Positions 11,256-23,233 of a DNA stretch of 64,000 nt are shown in pieces. This DNA is from Cordia subcordata. Its lineage: Eukaryota; Streptophyta; Magnoliopsida; Boraginales; Cordiaceae. Both the position numbers and the translations under genes were made by a program. The notes beneath the pieces are model-generated. The model worked only from the letters and a program-made list of their open reading frames with translations, did no database searches and was not told the origin of the DNA. Where the stretch lies: NCBI GenBank assembly GCA_028554755.1, contig JAPTOF010000001.1:31949501-32013500 (forward strand), given 5' to 3'. Within the stretch, counting starts at the first letter, position 1, and each line of letters begins with the position of its first letter.

Positions 11256-12381
11256 AGGCTAATGTAACAAAATTTGAAACTCATTTAGAGTATACTTACA
11301 TTAGCTACACTTTCAACTAGTTCCAAGCATAACAAAAATTAATTAGTTACACTTCTAAATGTAATAAACATTAGTTATGTTTTCAAGCTTAACATCAATT
11401 TTTAGTTACATTAATCAAAACTCTTACGTTAGGGCCAAGCATAACTAATTAGTATAGTTAAACTTCCAAATGTAACAAGGAGATTAAATATGTATAGCCA
11501 TTGGCTTGATTTTTTCAGTATTTTTTATTGAGTAGGAATTAATTTCTCATATGATAAAAGAGAGACTATCATTGTTCTTCTTATTTTAGAGAGAAGTATT
11601 GTATAATTCTTATATAATAGTAATATTATCTTTTACTTGCCTGTTATGACCTGAAACCAGGAATTTACCATTTGTAGGCCGAGTTTTGGTTACATATTTA
11701 GATGGAAACTACCATCAATATAGTGTTAAATAGTGTTAAGCAAACTAAGAAGTCTTATTATCTTCTACATAACAGATAGAACTTATATATAATAATAATG
11801 TTAGTGATATTGGATATTTCAAACATAAATAAAAGTGTTTAAAAATAATACTACTTAGCTAGAAAATATGAGATTATGTAAAGCAAAGTTCACTGATTCA
11901 GTTGGTGAAATTTAATTCTTCTATCGTTTAATATGAAATTATCTAGTCAAAAAGATAAATAAATTATATATGAAGAAACTTCAAAAATAAATAAATTCTC
12001 TATAAAGAAGGACCTAAGATTTTGGGACTTTTAATAATTCTATAAATAAATAATTTTCTATTAAGAAAAAGGCCCCAAGATTTATGACGTTTTAATTTAT
12101 CCTGGACAACGAACGTCCAAGTACCTAATTAACAAAATAAATTAAAAAAATTAATTATTACTAAAGTTTATTTGCTGAAATAAATTATCTATTATAGAAA
12201 TTTGATCGCTCACTTCAAATAAAAGAAAAGGAGAGATAAAAAATTAAGAGGGGCCATAAAAAAAATTTAAAAGATTTTATATAGACCATCCACCTTTCAC
12301 TTAACAATGACGCTTGAAATCAAGAGATTGCCACAGTTAATACCATAGGAATTTTCAAATCTGGAAGCACGGCATCTAGAT

Positions 12382-12415
12382 AGTCAACCTTAGCATGCTA
12401 AGCGTTCCATAAATA
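12382..12415 (+). promoter_or_regulatory. W-box and altered TATA box, PR-10 copy 2
   Basis: One W-box (AGTCAA, 12382-12387) and CATAAATA (12408-12415) where copies 1 and 3 have TATAAATA. The first base of the TATA box is changed, which may weaken transcription. This is inference. Confidence 0.6.
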
Positions 12416-12534
12416 GCATCAGGCTTTAGCACTTCTCCTCACCATCTCCTTCATTGCAAATCAAGAGTGCTTGATTCCACTTAATGATTCTTTTTCTTCT
12501 TTGAGAAATCTTTTAGGCCATCTAAATAAAGATC

Positions 12535-13111
12535 ATGGGTATTATCACACATACAGGTTATATCACTAGCTCCATTCCAGCAGCCAAGCTGTTTAAGGTT
12601 TTGTATGTTGATAATTACAACTGTCTCCCTAAGGCTATACCTCAACTTGTTAAAAGTGTTGAGAAAATTCAAGGCAGTGGTGGCCCTGGAAGCATTGTAC
12701 AATTTAACTTTGCCGAAGGTTCGTTTGCTAGTAAATCGCATAATCTTTTCTTCTATCTATATATGTACATAATGTCACTTGACTTTTTCATCTAAAAGTA
12801 CTATTTCATTCAATGCAGGAACTCTAGCAAAGTATGTAAAATTTAAGGTTGATGTATTAGATAAGGATCATTTGATCTATCATGAAATCATAGTCGAAGG
12901 TGGTGAACTGTCTGACAAGATTGAAGCAGCTAAATATGAGATAAAAGTTGAACCTACCCCTGACGGTGGATCTATTAACAAAACTTTTGTCAAGTATCAC
13001 ATAAAAGGTGGTACCGAGCTCACTGAGGAAGAACTCAAGGCTTCCATAGAAGAATTCCACGCAATGGTTAAGGCTGCAGAAGCATACATCTTGGCTAATC
13101 CTAATGTCTAA
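12535..13111 (+). CDS. PR-10/Bet v 1-family protein, copy 2
   Basis: Exons 12535-12718 and 12819-13111 with a 100-bp GT-AG intron splitting codon 62 (Gly). The product is 158 aa and begins Met-Gly, as is usual in PR-10. It has the glycine-rich loop GSGGPG (47-52), EGGELSDKIE, and a C-terminal EAYILANP helix with the conserved Glu at 149. It is very close to copy 1 and also resembles it through the intron and flanks, so the duplication is fairly young. It keeps all family landmarks and is the most canonical of the three. Polyadenylation signal AATAAA at 13191-13196. The role is as for copy 1: cytosolic ligand binding, ligand unknown. Confidence 0.93.
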
Positions 13112-13687
13112 AAACCTGCAAAACAATCTTCCATTTGTATTACAGGAGTTTGATCATATGTTTTCTGATTTTTGTGTTCGTTGGGAGTGTAATAAAAGTT
13201 GTGGTTTTCAATATTACTTATGATGAAACAAAATTAATAAAAATATCTAAGTTTGATCATCTTTTAATTTTTTGTCTATCTCTTTTTAGACTGTTTTAGC
13301 TCATTCTTGCCCACTATTGTCCTAGATTCACTTCGATTCATATTAATGACATTCGTAAGGTTACTCTATCTCTAAGGTGAAGGAAAAAGGGAACATCCAA
13401 AGCCAATGAGTCACGAGAATCCATGCCTCCTTGTATGTAGAGAAGGCAATTGACAATGGAGCAAAAGGTGTTGCACTGGAAGGTTGCTAATTAACGGAAG
13501 AGAGGAAATGAAGATTACATTCTACTTGCATGTTGCTCGTCTTTTATACAAGAAGTTTTGAGATAAATTCTCATTGTATTCATTATTTTGGTCATAAAAA
13601 TTTTTCTTAAATAAAATAAAATAAAACAGAAACACATTTTTAACTGCTAACATAAGTAACGCAAAATAGTCAAGTACTTTAAACCCC

Positions 13688-13850
13688 ACTACAAAAAAAT
13701 TAATTTTTTTGTGACAGGCTTTCGCAACTACTGGTAATTTTTTTTCCAATGGTTTTATACAATCGCCACAATAGAATGCTCAAAAATTTTAATCATGCCT
13801 TGTACGGCGGTTAGACATTGCCGGAAAACTCAAAGTGAAATAATTCTTTT
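13688..13850. mobile_element. CACTA-like terminus (unit B)
   Basis: Begins CACTACAAAAAAATTAA, the classic start of plant CACTA transposons, followed by subterminal-type repeats (GTGACAGGCTTTCGCAAC). Its counterpart in unit C is near 20057. No transposase and no clear second end. Confidence 0.45.
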
Positions 13851-14756
13851 GGAGTACATCTCAAAATAAAAAAACAAATGTAATTCCTTCGATCCATTTT
13901 CAATACAAAAAAGAAAAAAGAAAATATATTCAATTCGAAAAAGAAAAAAAAAAGAAAAAATTGATATTGTTGATCTTCCATCGTCAATTCGATTCCTCAG
14001 CTTTCTCCGAGATTCTCTCAACCTTCGCAACGTTCTTCGGGTCACTATCTATGAAATACCCACTTCCAAATTAAAATAAAGAAAAGAAAAGAAAAGGGAG
14101 ATAATGGCTATAATTGCTTTTGCTTGCAAACAGGTGCACGCGTGTATATGGTGATATCTGCTCGTGAGTTGTGACTCATGACCGTAACACGGCAATTTCG
14201 TGGCTAAGCTTAAAGCCTAGGGACTGAAGTGTAATAAAGCAAAATAAACCTGTCCTCACGCAATTTATATGAAGCTTCTTTAGCATCATGCTTTCCCGTA
14301 TTTCTTCATGTTTGTCCATAATATTAATTAAAGAAAAACTTATACATACCCCTGCAAAACAAGAGATAGACAGGGACTAGTTTTATTAAAAAAAAAAAAT
14401 CGTCAATATAATTAATCTTTTGTAAGATTTTTTTTTCAATTTTAAATAAAAGATCACGACGAAGTTACTTTATACCTTCAAAAGATCATCTTCAAACTCT
14501 TCTAATTGATCAAAAATTTACAGGGATTTCTCATTGTTTGTCCTGATGGATGAAATGGTGGATGATGCATGGATAGCTGAGCCAATAAACATGACCCAGC
14601 TAGCGCATAAGCGAGCGACAAGGGCCAGGGGATTTGGGCGCAGCCATGCATGAGACGGCAGAAAGCTCCATAATAAGTTATTATATCATTACGTACTACG
14701 TGGCTCCACGGTGCCGGCGTGATCTTTCTATGTGCATTAAAAAAAAAAAAAAAAAA

Positions 14757-15352
14757 GAGCAAAATGCTGTGTGACTACCGTGATGGTACGTAAGTAGCTG
14801 GTTATTTTGTTGTGATTTAAATATATCATATTATTTTTTATATTTTTAAAAAGTGACACAACATACTTACTAACTTTTACTGCCTTTGATTCTTTTTATT
14901 ATGTTTTAAATATAGAATTTTTATTTTTTAATTTTAAATCCAAATTTTTTCATTGTAAATTTTTTATTTTCAGTTTTTAAATTTTAATTATTTTAATTTT
15001 TATCTTTTATTTTTTATTTTTTAGTTTTTTATTTGTTGATTTTTAATTTTTAAATTTTTAGCTTTTTAATTTTATAAAGTAAAGATAAACAAATTATGTT
15101 ATAAGTCCAAATGAGGGTAAGTTGGTAAAAATAGTATACTAATTTAACATTTGACATCCACATATACAAAAACGTAGTGTGCAACTGCCCTCTTCGTTGA
15201 TTTAGGCGAAAAAAGTTAGGATTGAGGGCTATGTGCCACTTTTGAAAAGCATGGGAGAGGAAGGGGGAGGGGAAGGTAATATAGTATGTCTTAAATTATA
15301 AGAAATAATTAGTTATTTATACAAATCACAAGAAGGTAACTTCCATTTAACC
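14757..15352. mobile_element. Mutator-like MITE (unit C)
   Basis: Termini resemble each other in inverted orientation (GAGCAAAATGCTGTGTGAC against GGTTAAATGGAAGTTACC, then CTTGTGATTTG). The core is AT-rich with no open frame. The same element sits at the same relative place in the right arm, so it predates the inverted duplication. Confidence 0.6.
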
Positions 15353-15751
15353 TTTAAAGAAATACCATCATCTGAGAACTCCTTGATGAAACTCGTGTGA
15401 GTAATGTAAGAACAAACAAATCTATCCCCGTTTAGTTGTTAACAATAATAGAATGTGATGCACGTGAATCTCCTTTTGGCGAGAAGCAAGGGAAGTCTAT
15501 TGGATAACTAAGTTTAACAGCCTTGCATGATTTGTTGATATATATGGCCGAATTCATATGATTTCATATGTGAATTTGTGATATAAAAGAACTATTCAAT
15601 GGACCGTGCAATTCGGGAATGTAATATAAATTTTAAGCTTTTAAATTAATGTTAATATTTTATTCAACATAATGTACCTCATATTTTATTACTTTTGTTA
15701 ACGTTCTATATTCACTAGATAATACAATGTTATAACTATTAAAAGCAAAAC

Positions 15752-17106
15752 TGAAAGAGGAATTCTCATCTGAAACAATCGTCCTGCGACCAAGTAGAAA
15801 GCGAAGGAGTTGAAGCATCAGTTGTAGCCGCTGCAGAGGAACCAGCTTGCGTGGTGGTAGAGTCTGCAGACTTCGAAGAAGAAGAAGACGTGGGAACAGA
15901 CTTTGGTTTTTCAATGGTGCCATCTATATAACCAAAAAGCTCATTGAAAGTGAAAAAAATTGACAATTTGTCGTTTTCAGGTGAGATAATTGGAATGATT
16001 AACGTTAATGTTGATGTACACCTTGACATTGGAGGTGGGGAGAGAAATAGGATCAGATGTGATAGCCATGAGCAAATGGAGAAGAAGAAGAAAATGACCC
16101 AGGATCAATACAAGACGCTAGTCTAGAAGCCTTATGATACCATGAAAGAGTAATTCTCTTTTAAATCTTATAATTGGTATGATATAACGGGACAAGAATC
16201 TTATACCCAAGTGAATCCCATTCTCATGAATATAGAAATAATCATTCTTGACTAAATCCATTGAAATGATTGTTATGGTGTAATGAGTTAAGAATCTCAT
16301 TCCCATTCTCGTTAACATGGAAATAGTCATTTTTGACTAAACCCATAGAAATGGCTCATTCTCATGTTCGAAAAAATGAGATTTTTCGTTAAATGACTAA
16401 AATAATCTTACAAAAGTTAACATTTTAGCATTTCATATCAAAAAATAAATAAAAATAAAAATAAAAAATAAATTTATAAATAAAAAATAGAAAATAGAAA
16501 ATAAAATTTTTAAAAATAAAATAAAAATGGAAAAAATTTAAATTTAAAAAATCAAAATAAGAAATAAAATAAAAATAAAAAATAAAAAATTTCACCAAAT
16601 TATATATTCATATATCCTCACATATATATTATCTTCATTATTTTTTTATTCAAGTTATTAATATAAATATATTTGGTATTAGTATTGGTTTTATTTTAGT
16701 AATATTTTGAATAATTAATTTTATTTATAATGTGTATAATATAATAGTATAGGGGTAATCTTCACTTTTTATATAACTTATTTTCAATACTGCGCTAGCA
16801 GACTAATTACCAAACACAAATTTAATATCATTATATCAATATATTATTCCTGCCTTCATTTTTAGAGTATACCAATCATGATATGCTTATTACTAAATCC
16901 GTTCCATTCCCAAGCTCATACCATTCCTGTTAAATTCATTCCATCATAAGAATCGCCACCTTAGAGTTTGTTTTAATCTCATTCCTTAGAACTTACGTGC
17001 AAGAGTTCTACTCATACAAGTCTATACATCATGTGAGGATAAGATTACAATATGATATACAGCAATTTAAAATTTTAAAAATAGGATACTATTCTAATCC
17101 TTATCA
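15752..17106 (-). mobile_element. Truncated copia retrotransposon with TSD AAAAC
   Basis: Flanked by a perfect 5-bp duplication AAAAC (15747-15751 and 17107-17111). On the minus strand it has a ~960-bp LTR (17106-16143) ending TTTCA, immediately a PBS (TGGTATCATAAGG), then a gag fragment. It closes with about 17 bp equal to the LTR 3' end. The rest of the internal region and of the 3' LTR is missing. The right arm has the empty site, so insertion followed the duplication. Confidence 0.85.
15766..16029 (-). pseudogene. copia gag N-terminal fragment
   Basis: The frame includes FNELFGYIDGTIEKPKSVP, then a Ser/Thr/Ala-rich stretch and WSQDDCFR, matching the start of plant copia gag polyproteins. 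It stops at the internal deletion. Confidence 0.7.
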
Positions 17107-17177
17107 AAAACAATTTTTAGTATAAAATATTTCACCATTTCTAAGCTAGACATTATGCATTTAAACCACAGAAAAAC

Positions 17178-17228
<51 letters not shown>

Positions 17229-17250
17229 AGAGAGAGAGAGACAAAGAGAG
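17178..17250. repeat. (TA)n(GA)n microsatellite
   Basis: TA run then GA run with two interruptions. The matching right-arm site has no comparable expansion. Confidence 0.9.
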
Positions 17251-18752
17251 AGCTGAAAGGCAAGAATAATATAATGCAAGTATTTTGCTATAAATAGAGC
17301 TCAAATGTTCACTTCTTCGACATCAAGAAATAGAGAAAGTTATTAGTTTCTCGTGATTAAGTTTTCATGTTCCTCTTTTCTTCATTACAAGGTCAAAGGA
17401 TAGTAGTTGTGTATTTCTTGTTATGCTTAAAGTAAGTGTAAGAAGAGAAACTGATAACTTTTCTTCTAGTTATGGTTTTAAATGTAACAAAATATTTGCT
17501 ACATTCTCAACCATAACAATAATATTAGAATTTTTATATTTAATTTTTTAAGATAGTAAAAAAAAAAAAAATTATTACACTTGAAAGTGTAACTAATATA
17601 AATTGAAAGTTTCTTCTGTTACATATCAAAACATAACAAAATTTGAATCTCATTTAGTGCATACTTACATTAGCTACACTTCCAACTAGTTTCAAGCAAA
17701 AAAAAAAATTTATTAGTTACACTTCCAAATGTAACAAACATTAGTTATACTTTCAAGTTTAACATCAATTTTTAGTTACATTAATCAAAACCCATATGAT
17801 TGGGCCTAATAGATCTAATTAATATAGTTATACTTCTAAATGTGACTAGGAGCTTAAACATGTATAGCTATTGGCTTGATTTTTTAGTATTTTTTATTGG
17901 GTAGGAATTAGTTTCTCATATCCCAAGAGAGACACCATTATTGTTTTTCTTATTTTAGAGAGAAGTATTATATAATTCTTACGTAATAGTAATATTATCT
18001 TTGACTTGCCTGTTATGGCCTGAAACCAGCAATTTACCATTTGTCGGCCGAGTTTTGGTTACATATTTAGATGGAAACTACCATAAAGATAGTGTTAAGT
18101 AAAATAAGAAGTCTTATTATCTTCCACGCATGAGATAGAACTCATATTTGATAATAATTTTAGTAATATTGGATATTTCAAACATAAATAAAAGTGTTAA
18201 AAAAATACTACTTAGCTAGAAAATGTAAGATTATGTAAAGCAAAGTTTATTGATTCAGTTGGTGAATTTGAATTGTTCTATCCTTTAATATGAAATTATC
18301 TAGTCAAAAAGATAAATAAATTACATATGATGAAACTTCATAAATAAATAAATTATCTATAAAGAAGGACCTAAGATTTATGAACTTCTAATAACTCCAT
18401 AAATAAATAAATTCTCTATAAAAGAAAGGCACTAAGATTTATGAAGTTTTAGTTTATCTTGTACAGAAAATCTCTAAGTACCTAATTAACAAAATAAATA
18501 AATAAACTAATCATTACTAAAATTAATTTGCTGAAATAAATTATCTGGTTGAAATTTGATCACTCACTTCCAATAAAAGAAAAGGAAAGATAAAAGTTTA
18601 AGAGGGGCTATAAACAATTTTTAAAAGATTTCATATAGACCATCCAACTTTCACTTAACAATGACACTTGAAATCAAGATATGTTTGGCAATCCACTATC
18701 ACATTTAATACCATGGTAATCTCCTCCAAATGTGGAGGCATGGCATCTAGAT

Positions 18753-18786
18753 AGTTAGCCTTAGCATGCTGAGCCATCTATAAATA
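18753..18786 (+). promoter_or_regulatory. TATA box and lost W-box, PR-10 copy 3
   Basis: TATAAATA at 18779-18786. At the position of the W-box in copies 1 and 2, the sequence reads AGTTAG (18753-18758), so the TTGAC core is destroyed. Confidence 0.65.
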
Positions 18787-18905
18787 CCTTCAGGCTTTAG
18801 CACTTCTCGTCACCATCTCTTTCATTGCAAATCAAGAGTCCTTGTTTCCACTTAATCATTCTTCTTCTTCTTTGAGAAATCTTTTAGGCCATCTAAATAA
18901 AGATC

Positions 18906-19484
18906 ATGAATATTGTGGCATTTATAGGTTCTATCACCACTTCCATTCCAGCAGCCAAGCTGTTTAAGGTCTTGTATGTTGATAATTACCACTGTCTCCT
19001 TATGGCTGCACCTCAACTTGTTGAAAGTGTTGAAAAAATTCAAGGCAGTGGTGGCCCTGGAAGCATTGTACATTTTAACTTTGCTGAAGGTATCGTTTGC
19101 TAGTATATTGCATAATTTTTTCTTTCATCTATATATGTGCGTAATACCACTTGACTTATTCATCTAAAAGTACTATTTCATTCAAACGTAGGTACTGTAG
19201 CAAAGTATGTAAAATTTAAGGTTAATGTACTAGATAAGGACAATTTGAGTTGTGATGAAATCATAATCGAAGATGGTAAACTGTCTGACAAGATTGAATT
19301 ACCTAAATATGAGCTAAAAGTTAAACCTACCCTAGATGGTGGAACTATTAACAAAACCTTTGTCGAGTATCAGTTAAAAGATGGGACTGAGCTCACTGAG
19401 GAAGAACTTAAGGCTTCCATAAAAGAATTCCACGCAATGGTTGAGGCTATAAAAGCATACATCTTGGCCAATCCTAATGTCTAA
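18906..19484 (+). CDS. PR-10/Bet v 1-family protein, copy 3
   Basis: Exons 18906-19089 and 19192-19484 with a 102-bp GT-AG intron splitting codon 62 (Gly). The product is 158 aa and in frame throughout. It has the loop GSGGPG (47-52). It is the most diverged copy: NLSCDEIIIEDGKLSDKIEL replaces the usual block. Residue 149 is Lys (KAYILANP), whereas copies 1 and 2 keep the Glu that is conserved in Bet v 1 proteins near the glycine-rich loop. Polyadenylation signal AATAAA at 19564-19569. It probably still folds as PR-10, but ligand binding or regulation may differ; that is inference. Confidence 0.9.
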
Positions 19485-20056
19485 GAACCTGCAAAACGAT
19501 CTTCCTTTTGTATTATAGGAGTTTGATCATATGTTTCTTGACTTTTGTGTTTGCTTGGAGTGTAATAAAGATTGTGGTTTTTCAATATTACCTATGATGA
19601 AACAAAATTAATAAAAATATCTAAGCTTGATTGTCTTCTAAATTTGTCTCTCTTTCTGGACATTTTGAGTTCATTATTCTCCATTTTTGTCTAAGATTCA
19701 CTTCGGTTCATATTAATGACACTCGTCAGGGTACTCCAGCTTTAAAGTGAAGGAAAAAGGGAATAACCAAAGCCAATGAATCACAAGGATCCGTGCCTCC
19801 CGTATATAGAGAAGGCAATTGACAAGGGAGTAAAAGGTGTTGCACTAGAAGGTTGCTAATTAATGGAAGAGAGGAAATGAAGATTACATTCTACTTGCAT
19901 GTTACTCGTCTTTTATACAAGAAGTTTTGAGATAAATTCTTATTGTATATATTATTTGGTCATAAAAATTTTTCTTAAATAAAATAAAATAAAATAATGA
20001 CAGAAATATATTTTAACTGCTAACATAAGTAAGGCAAAAGAGGCAAGCACTTTAAA

Positions 20057-20210
20057 CCCCACCACAAAATAATAAAATTTTCGTGACAGGCTTTCGTAAC
20101 TATTGGTAATACTTTTACGATGGTTTTATATGATCGCCACAATAGAATGCTCAAAAATTTCAATCATGCCTTGTCGTGCAGTTATAAATTGCCACAAAAC
20201 TCAAAAGTAA
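20057..20210. mobile_element. CACTA-like terminus (unit C)
   Basis: Counterpart of 13688-13850. The start is mutated to CCACCACAAAATAATAAAA, with the same GTGACAGGCTTTCGTAAC subterminal motif. Confidence 0.4.
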
Positions 20211-20532
20211 AATAATCCTTTTGCAGTACATCGCAAAACAAAAAAAAATGTAACTCCTTGGATCCATTTTCAAAACAAAAAAGAAGAAAGTAAATATCGT
20301 CAATTCGAAAAAGAAAAAAAGAAAAAATTGATATTGTTGATCCTCCATCGTCAATTCGATTCCTCAGCCTCCTCCGAGATTCTCTCTCTTCCCAACGTTC
20401 TTTGGGTCACTCTCTATGAAATACCCACTGCCAAATTTAAAAAAAAAAAATAGAGAGAAGGGAAAAAAAAAAAAGAAATACTGGCTATAATTGCCTTTGC
20501 ATGCAAAGAGGTGCACGTGTGTGTATATGGTG

Positions 20533-21315
20533 CTCATAAGGGTGCGTTTTACTCTCTAGAATTTAAAAATTAGGTAGTTACTCTCAATACTTTCCAAAAG
20601 TGAAGCCATCTGTCACTTTTTGCGTTAAATTTAATTGTGAATGTGGCACACGTATCAGGCTTGCGATGGGCTTAGTTTTTCAACTGTTGAACTTGATTTT
20701 GGTAAAAAATGCTTCTTCTTTTTTGTTTTAAAAAACATTTGTAAGAGAAAAACTTTAGTTTAAAATATGTAAATTTTAACCAATTGTACTACAAACATGT
20801 TTACACTTTATTTCGTTACTACTAATAAATATTTTTTGTCATCGAAAACTAAAAAATAAAAAAAGATATTAACCTCTACCGTCATCATAATTGCACAACC
20901 ACCGTCACATTAATTTAATTAATTATTTAATTAATTTTAATTTTTAATTGTTTGATTAATTAATTAATCAATTATTAAATTACTAATAATTTATAAATTA
21001 ATTAATTAAACTTATTATTAATTTCTTCATGTTTTCAATTAATTAAAAAGAGTAAATTGCGTTGTACCCCCTATTATTTGTCATAAGTGCATGGTACACC
21101 TTGTGGTTGCCATAAGTGCACCGTCAGCTACTGGGTTTAAAAGGCATATTAGTCTTTTTGTATTTTCGTTAGCCAAAACTAACGGTATTAAAAAAAATGG
21201 GTGTGTGCGCTTCACTTTTGAATAGAACAGAGGGGTAACTAACTAATTTTTAAATCACAAGGGGGACAGACGGATACTTATAATAAAATACAAATGGTTT
21301 CTATGTAAATTACCC
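20533..21315. mobile_element. Composite Mutator-like insertion, TSD TATGGTG
   Basis: Interrupts unit C between 20526-20532 and 21316-21322, both TATGGTG; unit B shows the uninterrupted site near 14150. The right end GTAAATTACCC pairs with an internal inverted start GAGTAAATTGCG near 21050 and loosely with the outer left end, suggesting one MITE (21050-21315) inside or fused to another. The centre is rich in TTAATTAA. No open frame. Confidence 0.65.
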
Positions 21316-21500
21316 TATGGTGATATCTCCTTGTGACTCATGACCACAACATGGCAATTTTGTGGACAGCTTAGCCAGGGGACGGAAGTGTAATCAAGCA
21401 AAATAAAACTCTCCCCTTCTTGTACAATTTATAGCATGTTCCTTCACCATCATGTTTTCTCTTACTCCTTTACCTTTGTTTACAATATTAATAGTATTTG

Positions 21501-23228
21501 TTTAGAATATTAATTCTGTTTGTTCATAATATTAATATTATTTGTTTATAATATTAATACTGTGTGGGTCTGTATATGTGATTGTGTTTTTGTATATATG
21601 TGTGTAAAAATAATGAACAAATATATCTTAAATAGTGAACTAATAAATTATGAACAATTTAATTAATATATTTATTTGTAATTTTTATACTATTTATTCA
21701 TAAATTTTATAATATTTGTATTCACTAAAAATACATAATACTTAATAGGCAGACAAAGTGTATGGTATAACTTTCTCCTCCTTATCATAACACAAACAAA
21801 AACCCATTTTCTCCTTATATTTTCCCCTAAGCGAGACCTCAACCCCTCTTTTAACCCCTTCTTCAATTGGCTACAAAACGTGAAAGAAGAGGCAAACTTA
21901 GCATCAATTTCGGGTTCAACCACTCAGTATCATTAATTTAGTTAGATTATGAAGTCTCATCTTTGACTGTTATGTATACGCGTGCATATCTATATATGTG
22001 TGTGTAGAGCTGAAATTTTGGGAAAGAGTTGGTCTAAGCTAAAGAACTCGTAAGTTAAACTTTAACTAATTACTGGGGATACAAGAATTTGCTATAATCA
22101 TGTCTTCTTTGTGTACATGTATATGTATATATATTCACGGGTGAAGAATTAGGTAGATGAATAGCTTTCTAGTTTAGTATGTATGGTTTAGATTGATTGT
22201 GATATATGTATCTGTTTGTGTATATATCTGTGATGTATATATGTGAAGCTTAAATTGGTAAAAGGATTCAACAGTGAATTCGAGAAGTCAGATAAGTAGA
22301 TAAGTTTGGTTTAACTACTAAAAGTTGAAAATTGGTATGTGTTTTATATGTATATATCTGCTTAGATTTCATGTGAATAAATACACATAATGGAAGAGCT
22401 CTTGCTACTTTGGCCATTGAATTGTGGAATAAGAATTGTAAGCAGACTTAGTGTGACTATTGGTGTTTATATTCAGTAGAAAACATAATGCTATTGCAAT
22501 TGATCTTCTTGGTTTAGCTATAATAGTTTTTGGGTTCTGAATTAATATAAGGATTAAGTGCTTCTTTGCATAATCTGTGTCTTCTTCTTCTCGTTAATGC
22601 TTTCTCTTGTACATTTAGCATGCTGGTGCTTTAGTACCCTTGTGTTCGGGCTTCTTAGGATTTATGTATCTGTGTGCTTGTGCATATCTGCATTGGGATT
22701 TGCTTGTTATAGAAATGTCTCAATTGAATTAGGTTGTAATTTTTCAAAATTACTGCACCAAATAGAAGAACCCATTTCTTTTTATATTTCGATCCCTACT
22801 GTACAAATTTTATCAGGGAATTTAATGAAAATGTCAATAGATATATGTGGCTAAATCTATGCATCTCATCCAATCCTTGGTTTTCTATATTGTTGTCTTT
22901 AATTGCTAGATTTACTATTTTCTTCTCTTGATTCATGGATTTAATTTTCATGGAGTTTGACATGTGGCTTAGAGAGGCTTTCCAACAGATTAACCGAATT
23001 TGAAGTTGTTGTTGTACAGGGAGTTAAGAGAACGTTTAGCACCATAGGTCTAATGGTATAATCGATCGCTCACATTTCTCTCATTTTTTTAAGGGAAAGG
23101 GAGACAGCACTCGTAAGATTTTATTAATTCAAAAAAATAAATCACGTGATAGGAGGCGAGCCAAACCAAAATTTCCTATTTCTACTCCTAGATGTGACAA
23201 TTGACAAACCAATATGGTAAGTCTTTTT
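21501..23228. other. No recognisable gene
   Basis: AT-rich sequence with TA/TG tracts and scattered short open frames. The longest (22558-22851, plus) is hydrophobic but has no recognisable family. A possible LINE tail lies at 23085-23225. Nothing else supported. Confidence 0.4.
23085..23225 (-). mobile_element. Possible LINE 3' tail
   Basis: Resembles the retroposon at 29244-29494 (shared GTGATAGGAG and GCCAAACCAAA, then a CTAGATG block). No target duplication found, so the call is weak. Confidence 0.25.
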
Positions 23229-23233
23229 TGTAC

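Larger units (their letters stand above)
9683..14338 (+). repeat. Tandem repeat unit B (PR-10 copy 2)
   Basis: Starts with sequence homologous to 6427 onward (ACAAGTATTTCTTAGCTTTT) and runs through PR-10 copy 2 to about 14338, where unit C sequence (compare 10420) begins. Compared with unit C it lacks the part equal to about 15230-17625; the join is near 11255. Confidence 0.75.
930..17860. repeat. Left arm of large inverted duplication
   Basis: Read in reverse complement, this region matches the right arm (42480-54665) block by block. 930-1480 pairs with 54143-54665, 1484-2734 with the P450 at 52895-54143, 2815-3745 with 51240-52060, 6379-7545 with 50070-51240, 14500-15440 with 48985-50290, 15460-15750 with 43260-43500, and 17107-17860 with 42480-43250. 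The blocks are collinear but interrupted by arm-specific insertions (3746-6378, 15752-17106). They are also interrupted by the tandem PR-10 repeats, which only this arm has. Matches were read by eye; identity was not computed. Confidence 0.85.
14339..21500 (+). repeat. Tandem repeat unit C (PR-10 copy 3)
   Basis: The longest unit and the one closest to the right arm: it alone keeps the segment 15180-15750 plus 17107-17620 that pairs with 42900-49250. It carries two private insertions, 15752-17106 and 20533-21315. Its downstream part to 20530 matches 13376-14150 of unit B and resumes at 21316. The right limit is approximate. Confidence 0.7.

Noticed and set aside
14502..14762. Minus-strand frame repeated in several spacer copies
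   Set aside because: The frame shifts or is cut in the other copies (7355-7543, 50085-50291 on the opposite strand), and no protein sequence is conserved.
22558..22854. 98-codon hydrophobic open frame
   Set aside because: Hydrophobicity follows from T-rich DNA; no family signature, no promoter or homologous copy seen.
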